Part shown: positions 1 to 6,049 of the stretch, in pieces
Layout: each line of letters begins with the position of its first letter
Numbering within the stretch: position 1 is the first letter of the stretch
NCBI GenBank assembly: GCA_013812065.1
Contig: JACCUC010000197.1
Location: 1 to 7,551 of the forward strand
DNA length: 7,551 bases
Origin: Thermoleophilaceae bacterium
GTDB taxonomy: Bacteria > Actinomycetota > Thermoleophilia > Solirubrobacterales > Thermoleophilaceae
Direction of reading: 5' to 3'
Notes under the pieces: generated by a model
Seen by the model: the letters and a program-made list of their open reading frames with translations, nothing else
The model's database searches: none
What the model was told of the DNA's origin: nothing
Program-made: the position numbers and the translations under genes

Positions 1-46
1 GCTGCGCCCCGCGCCGCCCTCGGCGCGGCGGACCTCCGCGGCGCCC

Positions 47-1417
47 GTGTCCGAGATCCGCGTCCGGCGGGGGAGTTCGGCGGACGCGGAGGGCGAGGCG
101 CCGGCGCGCAAGCGCAGCGCCGAGGAGCGCCTGCGTGCCGTCTTCTCGGCCGACGTGCCCGAGGACATCCTCGAGCGCCCCGCTCCTGCTTCGGAGGCCG
201 CCGGAAGCCCGCGTTTCGGCCGGGCCGAGCCCCAGTCCCAGCCGGTTCCCGAGATCGCCGGGAGCCCGGTCCTACGCGTGGCCGGAGTCGGCGGCGCGGG
301 CGTCAACGCCATCAACCGGATGATCGAGGCCGGCGTCGAGGGCGTCGAGTTCGTCGCGCTCAACACCGACACCCAGTCGCTGCAGGCCTCGAGTGCGCAC
401 GCCACGATCGACATCGGCGGCGACGTGACCCGCGGGCTCGGCTCGGGGTCGAACCCCGAGCTCGGGCGCGAGGCCGCGCTCGCGGACGCCGACCGGATCA
501 AGTCCGCCCTCAAGGGCTCGGACCTCGTCTTCGTGACCGCGGGTGCGGGCGGCGGCACCGGCACGGGTGCCGCGCCCGTGGTGGCCCGGCTCGCCCGTGA
601 GGTCGGGGCGCTGGTGGTGGGCGTGGTGACCAAGCCGTTCTCGTTCGAGGGCAACCGCCGGGCGGTCCAGGCCGAGCAGGGGGTGGGCGCCCTCGCCGAG
701 GAGGTTGACACCCTGATCGTGATCCCGAACTCGCGCCTGCTGTCGGTGCTCGACCAGGGAACGTCGATCGTCGAGGCCTTCCGGGTCGCCGACGACGTGC
801 TGCGACAGGGCGTTCAGGGCATCTCGGACCTCGTAACCCTGCCGGGGCTCATCAACCTCGACTTCGCCGACGTCCGCACGATCATGTCCCAGGCGGGGCC
901 GGCGCTCCTCGGGATCGGCATGGGGCTCGGCGAGGGGCGGGCCATGGAGGCCGCCGAGCGCGCGGTCGCCTCACCCCTGCTCGAGACCTCGATCGACGGC
1001 GCCCGGTCGATCCTGCTGTCGATCACCGGCGGTCGCGACATGTCGCTGTACGAGGTGAACGAGGCGGCGCGCGCGGTCTCAGCGGCCGCCCACCCCGACG
1101 CGAACATCATCTTCGGGGCGATGGTCGACGAGAACGTCGTCGACCAGGTGTGGGTGACCGTCGTGGCGACCCGCTATGGCGACGCCCAGATGCCGGCGAG
1201 TGAGCCGTCCGGAATCGGTCGTGCGAGCGAGTCGCCGGCGCTCGAGCCCGCGCTCGCCGGGGCAGGACCGGGGGCCGCGCGGGAGTCCGAGCGCGCGACG
1301 GTGGCATTCGACGACCTCAGCCGGGAGGAGTCGGTGACGCCGCCGCCTGCGTCGGGCTCCGATGGGCTCTCCGAGCTCGACGTCCCGGAGTTCATCCCGC
1401 GTCGAGGGCGACGCTGA
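47..1417 (+). CDS. ftsZ: Cell division protein FtsZ, with long N-terminal extension
   Basis: Tubulin-like GTPase that polymerises at mid-cell into the Z ring and recruits the divisome. The core starts near residue 75 (VLRVAGVGGAGVNAINRM, the nucleotide-binding start). The tubulin signature GGGTGTG is at residues 168-174. The T7 synergy loop is NLDFADV at 270-276, with D272 and D275 matching the catalytic aspartates of E. coli FtsZ (D209, D212). The core ends near 378. An Ala/Pro/Glu-rich linker leads to a C-terminal peptide (LDVPEFIPRRGRR) of the kind that binds FtsA/SepF/ZipA-type partners. The GTG at 47 lacks a clear Shine-Dalgarno, and the frame stays open to the window edge (positions 2-46), so the true start may lie upstream. 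Even from 47 the protein has about 75 residues before the core, against roughly 10-15 in most FtsZ; the extension keeps coding-like GC3. A GGT-family gene follows after 71 bp. Identity is very sure; the start is not. Confidence 0.96.
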   Translation: MSEIRVRRGSSADAEGEAPARKRSAEERLRAVFSADVPEDILERPAPASEAAGSPRFGRAEPQSQPVPEIAGSPVLRVAGVGGAGVNAINRMIEAGVEGVEFVALNTDTQSLQASSAHATIDIGGDVTRGLGSGSNPELGREAALADADRIKSALKGSDLVFVTAGAGGGTGTGAAPVVARLAREVGALVVGVVTKPFSFEGNRRAVQAEQGVGALAEEVDTLIVIPNSRLLSVLDQGTSIVEAFRVADDVLRQGVQGISDLVTLPGLINLDFADVRTIMSQAGPALLGIGMGLGEGRAMEAAERAVASPLLETSIDGARSILLSITGGRDMSLYEVNEAARAVSAAAHPDANIIFGAMVDENVVDQVWVTVVATRYGDAQMPASEPSGIGRASESPALEPALAGAGPGAARESERATVAFDDLSREESVTPPPASGSDGLSELDVPEFIPRRGRR

Positions 1418-1442
1418 CGGCACGCGCTCCGGTCGGCACGCG
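1418..1442. repeat. Short direct repeat between ftsZ and the GGT-family gene
   Basis: The 9-mer CGGCACGCG occurs at 1418-1426 and again at 1434-1442, 16 bp apart start to start, just after the ftsZ stop codon. It could be a tandem protein-binding site or chance in GC-rich DNA. The rest of the 71-bp gap holds no convincing terminator or Shine-Dalgarno; a weak -10-like TAGCTT lies at 1474-1479. Confidence 0.3.
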
Positions 1443-1488
1443 GGCGCGACAGGCCCCGGGTTCGCCCAGCTACTAGCTTTCTCCGACG

Positions 1489-3099
1489 ATGAGGGGCGTC
1501 GTCGCCGCGGGGCACCCGCTCTCCGCCGAGGCGGGGGCGCGCGCGCTGCGCGCCGGCGGCAACGCGGTCGACGCGGCGGTGGCCGCGTGTCTCATGTCCT
1601 TCGCCTGCGAGTCGCCACTGACCGGTCCGGGCGCGGGTGGCTTCATGCTCGTGCACTCCGCCGGCGGCGAGAGCCGGCTGCTCGACTTCTTCGTCGCCGC
1701 CCCGGGGCTCGGGCTCGGTGCCGAGGTGCAGGCGCCGGGCGCACTCGTCCCGATCGGCGTCGAGTTCTCCTCCGAGGCATCACAGGTCTTCAACGTGGGC
1801 GCCTCCTCGTGCGGGGTTCCGGGCACGCTCGCGGGCCTCGATCACGCGCTCGAGCGCTTCGGCTCGATGGCGCTCGCCGAGCTCTGCGGCCCGGCCGCGG
1901 AGGTCGCCCGCGAGGGCGTCGAGCTGGCGCCGATGCAGGCGTACCTCCACCGCATCCTCGCTCCCATCCTCGCCGCGACGCCCGAGGGCGCGGCCGCGTA
2001 CGAGCCCGAGGGCCGGGTCCTGCGGGCCGGCGAGCGCCTGCGCCTTCCCGAGCTCGGCGACCTGCTCGAGCGGCTCGGCGCCGAGGGGCCCGGCTTCCTC
2101 TACCGCGGCGACGTGGCGACCGCACTCAGCGACTGGGTGCTCGAGCGGGGTGGCCTGCTGACCCGCGACGATCTGGCCGCCTACGAGACCCTCGAGCGGG
2201 AGCCCGCCCGGGCGCGCTACGGCGGCCGCGAGGTGCTCACCAACCCCCCGCCCTCCTCGGGCGGGATCCTGATCGCCTATTCGCTCGCGCTGCTGGCCCT
2301 CCTCGACTGCCCCGGCGACCCGCGGACGGTCGTCGAGATCATGGAGCGCGCCAACGCGGCCCGGACCGAGGACTTCCTGGTCGGACTCCACGCCGAGGGT
2401 TACCTCGAGCGCTTCCTCGCCGGGGAGGCGATCGCGACCGCCGCAGGCGAGGCGGCGGTTCGCCTCGGCGGGACGGACCCGCGGCGATCGTCGATGGCCT
2501 CCTCGCCGAAGGAGGGCGGATCCGAACCGACCCGGACGAGCCGCCTCGGCTCGACGACCCACATCGCCGTGCTCGACTCCGGCGGTGGGTGTGCGAGCGT
2601 CACGTGCTCGAACGGCTCGGGGTCGGGAGTGATCGTGCCCGGGACAGGGGTCCACCTCAACAACATGCTCGGCGAGCACGACCTCAACCCGTTCGGCTTT
2701 CACCGCCACGCCGCGGGTCGGCGCATCCCGAGCATGATGGCCCCGACGGTGGTCCTGCGCGAGCGCTCGCCCGAGGTCGCGCTCGGGTCGGCGGGATCGA
2801 ACCGGATCCGCTCGGCGGTCCTCCAGACCCTGCTCGGGGTCGTCGACGCCGGCCTCACGGCCGAGGAGGCGGTGGCGCGCCCGCGGCTCCACGTCGAGGC
2901 GGGAACGGTGGACGCCGAGCCGGGCGTCGACCCGGAGGCCCTGGACGCGCTGGAGGCCGGCGGCTACGGGGTGCGTCGCTGGGCGGAGCCCAACCTCTAC
3001 TTCGGTGGGGTCCAGGCCGTCGTGCGCGACCCCGAGAGCGGGGCCCTGTCGGGGGGCGGCGATCCGCGCCGGGGTGGGGCGGCGGTATCCGCGGGCTAA
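1489..3099 (+). CDS. Gamma-glutamyltransferase-family Ntn hydrolase (divergent GGT-like subfamily)
   Basis: Member of the gamma-glutamyltranspeptidase family, whose precursor self-cleaves to expose an N-terminal Thr nucleophile. The N-terminus (VVAAGHPLSAEAG, then GGNAVDAAVAA near 23-33) is the normal start of the GGT fold. The NPPPSSGG motif is at 252-259. The processing site is S355/T356, with the TTH motif at 356-358 matching E. coli T391-T392-H393. This gives subunits of about 355 and 181 residues, the usual proportions. LHLNN-type and SMMAPT motifs and GSAGSNRI (433-440) follow. Several canonical gamma-glutamyl-binding residues differ: the DFREMAP arginine (E. coli R114) is Phe68 in DFFVAAP, SS462-463 is P414-S415, and PGG483-484 is AGS. 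Substrate is therefore uncertain. There is no signal peptide, and the in-frame TAG at 1474-1476 excludes an earlier start, so the protein is probably cytoplasmic, unlike secreted GGTs. No Shine-Dalgarno is visible. Fold and family sure; reaction not. Confidence 0.9.
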   Translation: MRGVVAAGHPLSAEAGARALRAGGNAVDAAVAACLMSFACESPLTGPGAGGFMLVHSAGGESRLLDFFVAAPGLGLGAEVQAPGALVPIGVEFSSEASQVFNVGASSCGVPGTLAGLDHALERFGSMALAELCGPAAEVAREGVELAPMQAYLHRILAPILAATPEGAAAYEPEGRVLRAGERLRLPELGDLLERLGAEGPGFLYRGDVATALSDWVLERGGLLTRDDLAAYETLEREPARARYGGREVLTNPPPSSGGILIAYSLALLALLDCPGDPRTVVEIMERANAARTEDFLVGLHAEGYLERFLAGEAIATAAGEAAVRLGGTDPRRSSMASSPKEGGSEPTRTSRLGSTTHIAVLDSGGGCASVTCSNGSGSGVIVPGTGVHLNNMLGEHDLNPFGFHRHAAGRRIPSMMAPTVVLRERSPEVALGSAGSNRIRSAVLQTLLGVVDAGLTAEEAVARPRLHVEAGTVDAEPGVDPEALDALEAGGYGVRRWAEPNLYFGGVQAVVRDPESGALSGGGDPRRGGAAVSAG

Positions 3100-3127
3100 C
3101 GGCGATCGCCCGGTCTCCCGGCCGACG

Positions 3128-3370
3128 TCAACCGCCCTTCCGCAGCTCGAGCTCGAGCCAGCGGCCCCCGGCCTCCTCGCTCCCCGACCGCGGACCGAGC
3201 ACCCGGAAGCCGTGCCCCTCCTCGGCCGCCCACGCGGCGAGGTCGATCGGGGCCTCGGGATCGGTGGTCAGCACCCGCAGGATCTGTCCGGGCGCGAGCT
3301 CGGCCATCCGTCGGTGGGCGAGCAGGACCGGCATCGGGCAGGCGAGGCCGCGGGCGTCGAGCGTCGTCAC
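3128..3370 (-). CDS. tusA: TusA-family sulfurtransferase (sulfur carrier)
   Basis: An 80-residue protein of TusA/SirA type, which carries sulfur as a persulfide on a single conserved cysteine and passes it to partners in tRNA thiolation, molybdopterin or sulfur-oxidation pathways. The sequence opens with TTLDARGLACPMPV: Cys11 lies in the diagnostic CPxP motif (CPMP, 11-14), preceded by the D-x-x-G-L core of the first strand. The rest (LLAHRRMAELAPGQILRVLTTDPEAP) gives the alpha helix and the next strand in family order. The length is typical. I chose the GTG at 3370 because it sits directly before the conserved strand; an upstream extension of the open frame would run into the divergent neighbour and shows no family similarity. 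It is convergent with the GGT-family gene (28 bp between stops) and divergent from the DsrE-like gene, with 9 bp between start codons. No Shine-Dalgarno is visible, so a leaderless mRNA is possible. The partner in this organism is inferred, not shown. Confidence 0.88.
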   Translation of the reverse strand: MTTLDARGLACPMPVLLAHRRMAELAPGQILRVLTTDPEAPIDLAAWAAEEGHGFRVLGPRSGSEEAGGRWLELELRKGG

Positions 3371-3382
3371 AATCCCAGTATG
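3368..3382. promoter_or_regulatory. Possible overlapping divergent promoters (tusA / DsrE-like)
   Basis: Only 9 bp separate the two start codons, so both promoters must overlap coding sequence. On the plus strand CACAAT (3368-3373) ends 6 nt before the DsrE-like ATG. On the minus strand CATACT (3382-3377) ends 6 nt before the tusA GTG. Both resemble the -10 consensus TATAAT, and this spacing would yield leaderless transcripts. No good -35 element is seen on either side, so the call is tentative. Confidence 0.3.
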
Positions 3383-3790
3383 AGCCCCGCGTCGCCCTGG
3401 CTCGCCGTCGTGCTGGCGACCGGAGAGCTCGAGCGCTTCTACTCCGGCCTGTCGCTGCTCGTGTCGAGCGCGGCCGAGGGAAGCCCCTGCGCGGCGCTGG
3501 CCGTCTTCCGCGGCCTCGAGCTCCTGCTCGACCCGGACCTCCTGCGCCGCGGGCTCGACCCAAGCGACACGCCGTCGCTCTCCTGGAGCGGCCGGGAGAC
3601 CTTCGCGCGCTCGCTCCACGAGCTCCGCGAGACCGCCTTCGGGCTCGAGACGCTCTCTCTCTACGCCTGCTCGGCCTCGGTCGACACGATGGGCCTGAGC
3701 GTCGCCGATGTCGAGGAGCGACTCGACGGCGTCAGCTCGACGCCGCGCTTCCTACGCGAGGCCTCCGAGGCGACCCTTCTCTACGTCTGA
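3380..3790 (+). CDS. DsrE/DsrF-like family protein, probable TusA partner
   Basis: A 136-residue soluble protein resembling the DsrE/DsrF-like ('peroxiredoxin-family') proteins that exchange persulfide sulfur with TusA or act in sulfur relay. It begins with LAVVLATGELERFYSGLSLLVSSAAEG (residues 8-34), the first strand plus helix of that family, then the strand-helix AALAVFRGLELLL. The strongest marker is YACSASVDTMGLS (95-107), which fits the family's conserved strand with the reactive cysteine (Cys97 here) and the following MG turn. The ending, DGVSSTPRFLREASEATLLYV, matches the family's terminal helix and strand. The ATG at 3380 sits right before the first strand, so the start is well fixed. 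No Shine-Dalgarno is seen. It lies 9 bp from the divergent tusA start and 48 bp upstream of the SDR gene on the same strand, with which it may share a transcript. Pattern-level recognition only; fairly sure of the family, unsure of the exact role. Confidence 0.72.
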   Translation: MSPASPWLAVVLATGELERFYSGLSLLVSSAAEGSPCAALAVFRGLELLLDPDLLRRGLDPSDTPSLSWSGRETFARSLHELRETAFGLETLSLYACSASVDTMGLSVADVEERLDGVSSTPRFLREASEATLLYV

Positions 3791-3838
3791 GCGGTCGGCG
3801 GCGATGATCTCCTCCGGGAACCGCACCGGATAACCGAC

Positions 3839-4753
3839 ATGCGTGCCCTCATAGCCGGAGCCACCGGTTTCGTAGGTACCCGTCTCGCCCGCGTCCTGCA
3901 CGCTTCGGACGTCGACGTCCGAAGCCTCGTTCGCGACCGCGGTCGCGCCGGCCATCTCGAGCGCGACGGCGTTGAGCTCCACGAGGCCGACGTGCTCGAT
4001 GCGGCTGCCCTCCGCGGCGCGGGCCGCGACGTCGACATGGCCTACTACCTCGTCCACTCGATGGGCCGGGGCGGGAACCGCGACTTCGCCGCCCGCGAGC
4101 GGGGCGCGGCACGCAACTTCGCGCGCATGGCCCGCGAGGAGGGTGTCGGGCGGGTCGTCTACCTCGGCGGCCTGGGCGGCGACGACGCGAGCTCGCGCCA
4201 CCTGCGCAGCCGCCACGAGACCGCCGAGATCCTTCGTACCGAGGGTCCGCCGCTCACCTACTTTCGCGCCGCGATGGTCGTCGGCCGAGAGAGCGAGTCC
4301 TACCGCATGCTGCGGAGCCTGGTCGAGCGCCTGCCGGCCATGATCGCCCCGAGCTGGCTCGGGACCGAGACCCAGCCGATCGGCGTGGACGACGTCATCG
4401 CCTACCTCGAGCAGGCCCCGCGGGTCGAGGCCTCGGCCGGCCGCGAGGTGCAGATCGGGGGGCCGGACGTCGTCTCCTACGGTGACATGCTCGACCGCAT
4501 GGCCGTCGCGCTGGGGATCCGCCCACGCCCGAAGCTGCGCGTACCGGTGATAACCCCGCAGCTCTCGGCCCTCTGGATCGGGCTCGTCACGCCGGTCGAC
4601 GTCGGTGTGGCCCGGCCGCTGATCGAGGGACTGCGTACCCCGACCGCGGTCACCGATCCCTCGGGCGCCGCCCTCTTCGACGTCGATCCCATACCGCTTA
4701 CCGAGACCCTGCGGCGCGCGATCGCCGAGGAGGGCGAGGCGGTGGCCGCCTGA
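3839..4753 (+). CDS. Atypical SDR / NAD(P)H-binding protein (YbjT/NDUFA9-like)
   Basis: A 304-residue Rossmann-fold protein of the atypical short-chain dehydrogenase group often called NAD(P)-binding or NmrA-like. The cofactor loop GATGFVG (residues 7-13, GxxGxxG) follows the first strand at once. Then come YYLVHSMG (69-76) and VVYLGGLGG (106-114), which replaces the classical YxxxK active site, so it may be a binding or low-activity oxidoreductase. Family-typical stretches follow: LRSRHETAEILR (122-133), LVERLPAMI (161-169), ETQPIGVDDVIAYL (177-190), IGGPDVVSYGDMLDRM (206-221) and LWIGLVTPV (245-253). E. coli YbjT carries an added C-terminal DUF2867 domain, which is missing here. The start is fixed by the N-terminal strand. 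No clear Shine-Dalgarno is present. The gene follows the DsrE-like ORF and converges on the minus-strand SRPBCC remnant (25 bp between stops). A 24-bp palindrome lies within codons 22-29. The substrate cannot be told from sequence. Confidence 0.87.
   Translation: MRALIAGATGFVGTRLARVLHASDVDVRSLVRDRGRAGHLERDGVELHEADVLDAAALRGAGRDVDMAYYLVHSMGRGGNRDFAARERGAARNFARMAREEGVGRVVYLGGLGGDDASSRHLRSRHETAEILRTEGPPLTYFRAAMVVGRESESYRMLRSLVERLPAMIAPSWLGTETQPIGVDDVIAYLEQAPRVEASAGREVQIGGPDVVSYGDMLDRMAVALGIRPRPKLRVPVITPQLSALWIGLVTPVDVGVARPLIEGLRTPTAVTDPSGAALFDVDPIPLTETLRRAIAEEGEAVAA
3902..3925. repeat. 24-bp perfect palindrome inside the SDR gene
   Basis: Half-site GCTTCGGACGTC is followed directly by its exact reverse complement, with no spacer (centre between 3913 and 3914). 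The flanking bases (C at 3901, C at 3926) break the symmetry. It lies 63 bp downstream of the SDR start codon, within codons for HASDVDVRS. It could be an operator for a dimeric regulator or a strong hairpin in the mRNA 5' region; its function is unknown. Confidence 0.6.
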
Positions 4754-4775
4754 CGCGAGCCCGCGGCCTCGCAGT

Positions 4776-4790
4776 CGGTCAAGCCGACCG
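4776..4790. terminator. Weak hairpin in the convergent SDR / SRPBCC gap
   Basis: CGGTC at 4776-4780 can pair with GACCG at 4786-4790 across a 5-nt loop. It lies where two convergent genes end and overlaps the stop codon of the SRPBCC remnant. The stem is only 5 bp and no T-run follows on either strand, so a terminator role is speculative. Confidence 0.15.
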
Positions 4791-5167
4791 CTCGGCCACG
4801 CGCGCCAGGTTGCGTACGAGCAGGGCGACGATGGGACCGTAGCCGACCGCGAGCGGCGGCTCGAGCGCCCGCGGGGCGATGAGGTCGACGGCGACCCGTG
4901 AGCCGACCGCCTTGCCGGTGGGCGGGGCGACCCGGTGCACGATGTCGACCGGCCCGACGCGCCAAGTCCAGGAGCGTCCCGCGCGCTTGCTCCCCACCCT
5001 CACGGGCACCGGAACCCACGCCGAGCAGGCGCGCCGCCCCCCGGCTACCCCGGCGCACCTCCGGTGAGCCGAGGCCCCCAGGCCCCGCGCACGTGCGGAG
5101 CCCACTCGGCCCAGCGCTGCGGACGCGCGATCAGGCTCCACGCCTCGTAGGTCAGGCAAGCCGGCGC
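4779..5167 (-). pseudogene. Decayed SRPBCC-family gene (no start, two +1 frameshifts)
   Basis: Three frames must be joined to recover one SRPBCC-like protein of about 120 residues. The 5' part, in the frame ending at the TAG at 5047-5045, reads TYEAWSLIARPQRWAEWAPH, the start of the SRPBCC fold. Deleting one G from the five-G run at 5079-5075 restores WGLGSPEV and continues into RRGSRGAARLLGV. Deleting one G near 5017-5015 then restores VVPVPVRV, followed by the well-kept end SWTWRVGPVDIVHRV, SRVAVDLIAPRALEPPL and VALLVRNLARVAER before the TGA at 4781-4779. No ATG, GTG or TTG lies in frame between the upstream SRPBCC stop (5192) and the first recognisable residues. The intact gene would have been the last of the minus-strand cluster, just behind another SRPBCC gene. 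Two indels plus a missing start favour true decay over sequencing error, but homopolymer error cannot be excluded. Confidence 0.72.
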
Positions 5168-5191
5168 TCGCGCTCGGGCGTGGACTCGGGC

Positions 5192-5680
5192 TCAGGCCAC
5201 CTTGCCCGTCTGCGGCGACGCCTCGCCGGCGTCGACCTCGGTTCGGCTGTCGGGCCGCGGGCGGGCGTCGCGCTCGACGAGCCGCTTGAAGGACTCGAGC
5301 GCGCGCTGCACCTTGCTCTCGGGATCGTCGAAGAGCTTGGCGACCACCTCGCCGGCCTTGCCGGCCGGTGCGTCGAACTCGATCGCATACTCGAGATCGG
5401 TCGCGTCGCCGCGGTCGTCGAAGCGGACGACGCCCGCGTTCGAGAGCCCCTCGACCGACTTCCACGCGAGCTTCTCGCCGGGTATGTCCTCGACGATCAC
5501 GGAGTCCCACTCCACGGGGATCCCCGCCGGTCCGTCGACCTTCCAATGCCAGCGATCGCCTCGCTGCTCGACCTCGTTCACGTCCTCCATGAACTCGGGA
5601 TAGCCGGTTGGGTCGCGCCACAGCTCGTAGACCTGCTGCGGCGGGGCATCGATGCGGATGTACTTGGTCACCGCTCCCAT
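5192..5680 (-). CDS. SRPBCC-family protein (cyclase/dehydrase type)
   Basis: A 162-residue START-like (SRPBCC) protein of the polyketide cyclase/dehydrase type; these fold into a helix-grip with a deep hydrophobic pocket for lipids or other apolar ligands. Family features in order: first strand TKYIRIDAPPQQVYELWRDP (5-24), YPEFMEDVNEVEQ (27-39), WHWKV (44-48), IPVEWDSVIVEDIPGEKLAW (54-73), SNAGVVRFDD (80-89), and a long C-terminal helix around VQRALESFKRLVERDARPR (124-142), then a hydrophilic tail. The ATG at 5680 is set by a strong Shine-Dalgarno (AAAGGAG, 6 nt spacing), the clearest in the window. The upstream crtYd frame runs straight into this gene in the same phase without a stop, so a fused product is also possible. 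The ligand is unknown; a carotenoid- or membrane-linked role is inference from context only. Confidence 0.88.
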   Translation of the reverse strand: MGAVTKYIRIDAPPQQVYELWRDPTGYPEFMEDVNEVEQRGDRWHWKVDGPAGIPVEWDSVIVEDIPGEKLAWKSVEGLSNAGVVRFDDRGDATDLEYAIEFDAPAGKAGEVVAKLFDDPESKVQRALESFKRLVERDARPRPDSRTEVDAGEASPQTGKVA

Positions 5681-6049
5681 GGTGTTCTCCTTTCTCGAAA
5701 CGATGCGGTCACCGCAAGTACGGCGACCCGCCACAGCGGGATGAGACTCGCGCCCCGCCCGCTCCCAGAGCAGGATGGCGAGAGTGACCATCGCGAAGGC
5801 GTAGACGAACTCCTCGAGCGGGATGTCGATCGGAAAACGCACGCCGCTGAGCACGTCGGGGTCGTAGATCACGATCGGGTTCGGGACCTTGCTCATCCAG
5901 CCGTCCACGGGGACCATGAAGACGAAGACCACGAGCATGGAGAGCCAGTACGCGGGCTGGCGAAAGAGCCCGGTGCGCAGCCAGAGGAGCTCGAGGCAGA
6001 CCACGGCGACGGCTGCGAGCATCGAGCCGAGCGGGTAGGCAGGGACCAC
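5192..6049 (-). CDS. crtYd: Lycopene cyclase subunit CrtYd-like, open frame continuing into SRPBCC domain
   Basis: Second subunit of a heterodimeric carotenoid (lycopene) cyclase, which closes the end rings of lycopene in the membrane. The cyclase domain covers residues 1 to about 98 (to roughly 5756). Three hydrophobic helices lie near 7-24, 34-50 and 81-96; before the third comes NPIVIYDPDVLSGVRF (57-72) and the PLEE motif (77-80), equivalent to the PxE(E/D) motif of CrtY-type cyclases. The GTG start at 6049 overlaps the crtYc stop as TAGTG, implying translational coupling. There is no stop at the usual end of a CrtYd; the frame crosses about 25 polar residues (GRESHPAVAGRR...) and runs on as the SRPBCC protein (from residue 124), giving 285 residues. 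This is either a true cyclase-SRPBCC fusion, a nested gene pair, or a stop lost by sequence error. Beta versus epsilon ring specificity cannot be told. Confidence 0.78.
   Translation of the reverse strand: MVPAYPLGSMLAAVAVVCLELLWLRTGLFRQPAYWLSMLVVFVFMVPVDGWMSKVPNPIVIYDPDVLSGVRFPIDIPLEEFVYAFAMVTLAILLWERAGRESHPAVAGRRTCGDRIVSRKENTMGAVTKYIRIDAPPQQVYELWRDPTGYPEFMEDVNEVEQRGDRWHWKVDGPAGIPVEWDSVIVEDIPGEKLAWKSVEGLSNAGVVRFDDRGDATDLEYAIEFDAPAGKAGEVVAKLFDDPESKVQRALESFKRLVERDARPRPDSRTEVDAGEASPQTGKVA
5687..5693 (-). promoter_or_regulatory. Strong Shine-Dalgarno for the SRPBCC gene
   Basis: Minus-strand AAAGGAG, 6 nt before the ATG at 5680. It matters because it supports independent initiation inside an open frame that continues from crtYd. 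Confidence 0.8.

Noticed and set aside
1780..2892. 370-codon minus-strand open frame antisense to the GGT-like gene
   Set aside because: Low-complexity Arg/Ala/Gly product; the plus-strand frame contains all GGT motifs.
3101..3110. 10-bp palindrome GGCGATCGCC between the GGT-like and tusA stops
   Set aside because: No loop, no T-run, and short GC palindromes are common here; not supported as a terminator.
1362..3383. 673-codon plus-strand open frame overlapping ftsZ, the GGT-like gene and tusA
   Set aside because: Arg/Gly/Pro-rich translation with no domain signal; it is a shadow frame of GC-rich genes.
4779..5621. 280-codon minus-strand open frame read as one gene
   Set aside because: Only its last ~80 residues look like a protein family; the rest is a shadow of the intact SRPBCC gene, which led to the frameshifted pseudogene reading.
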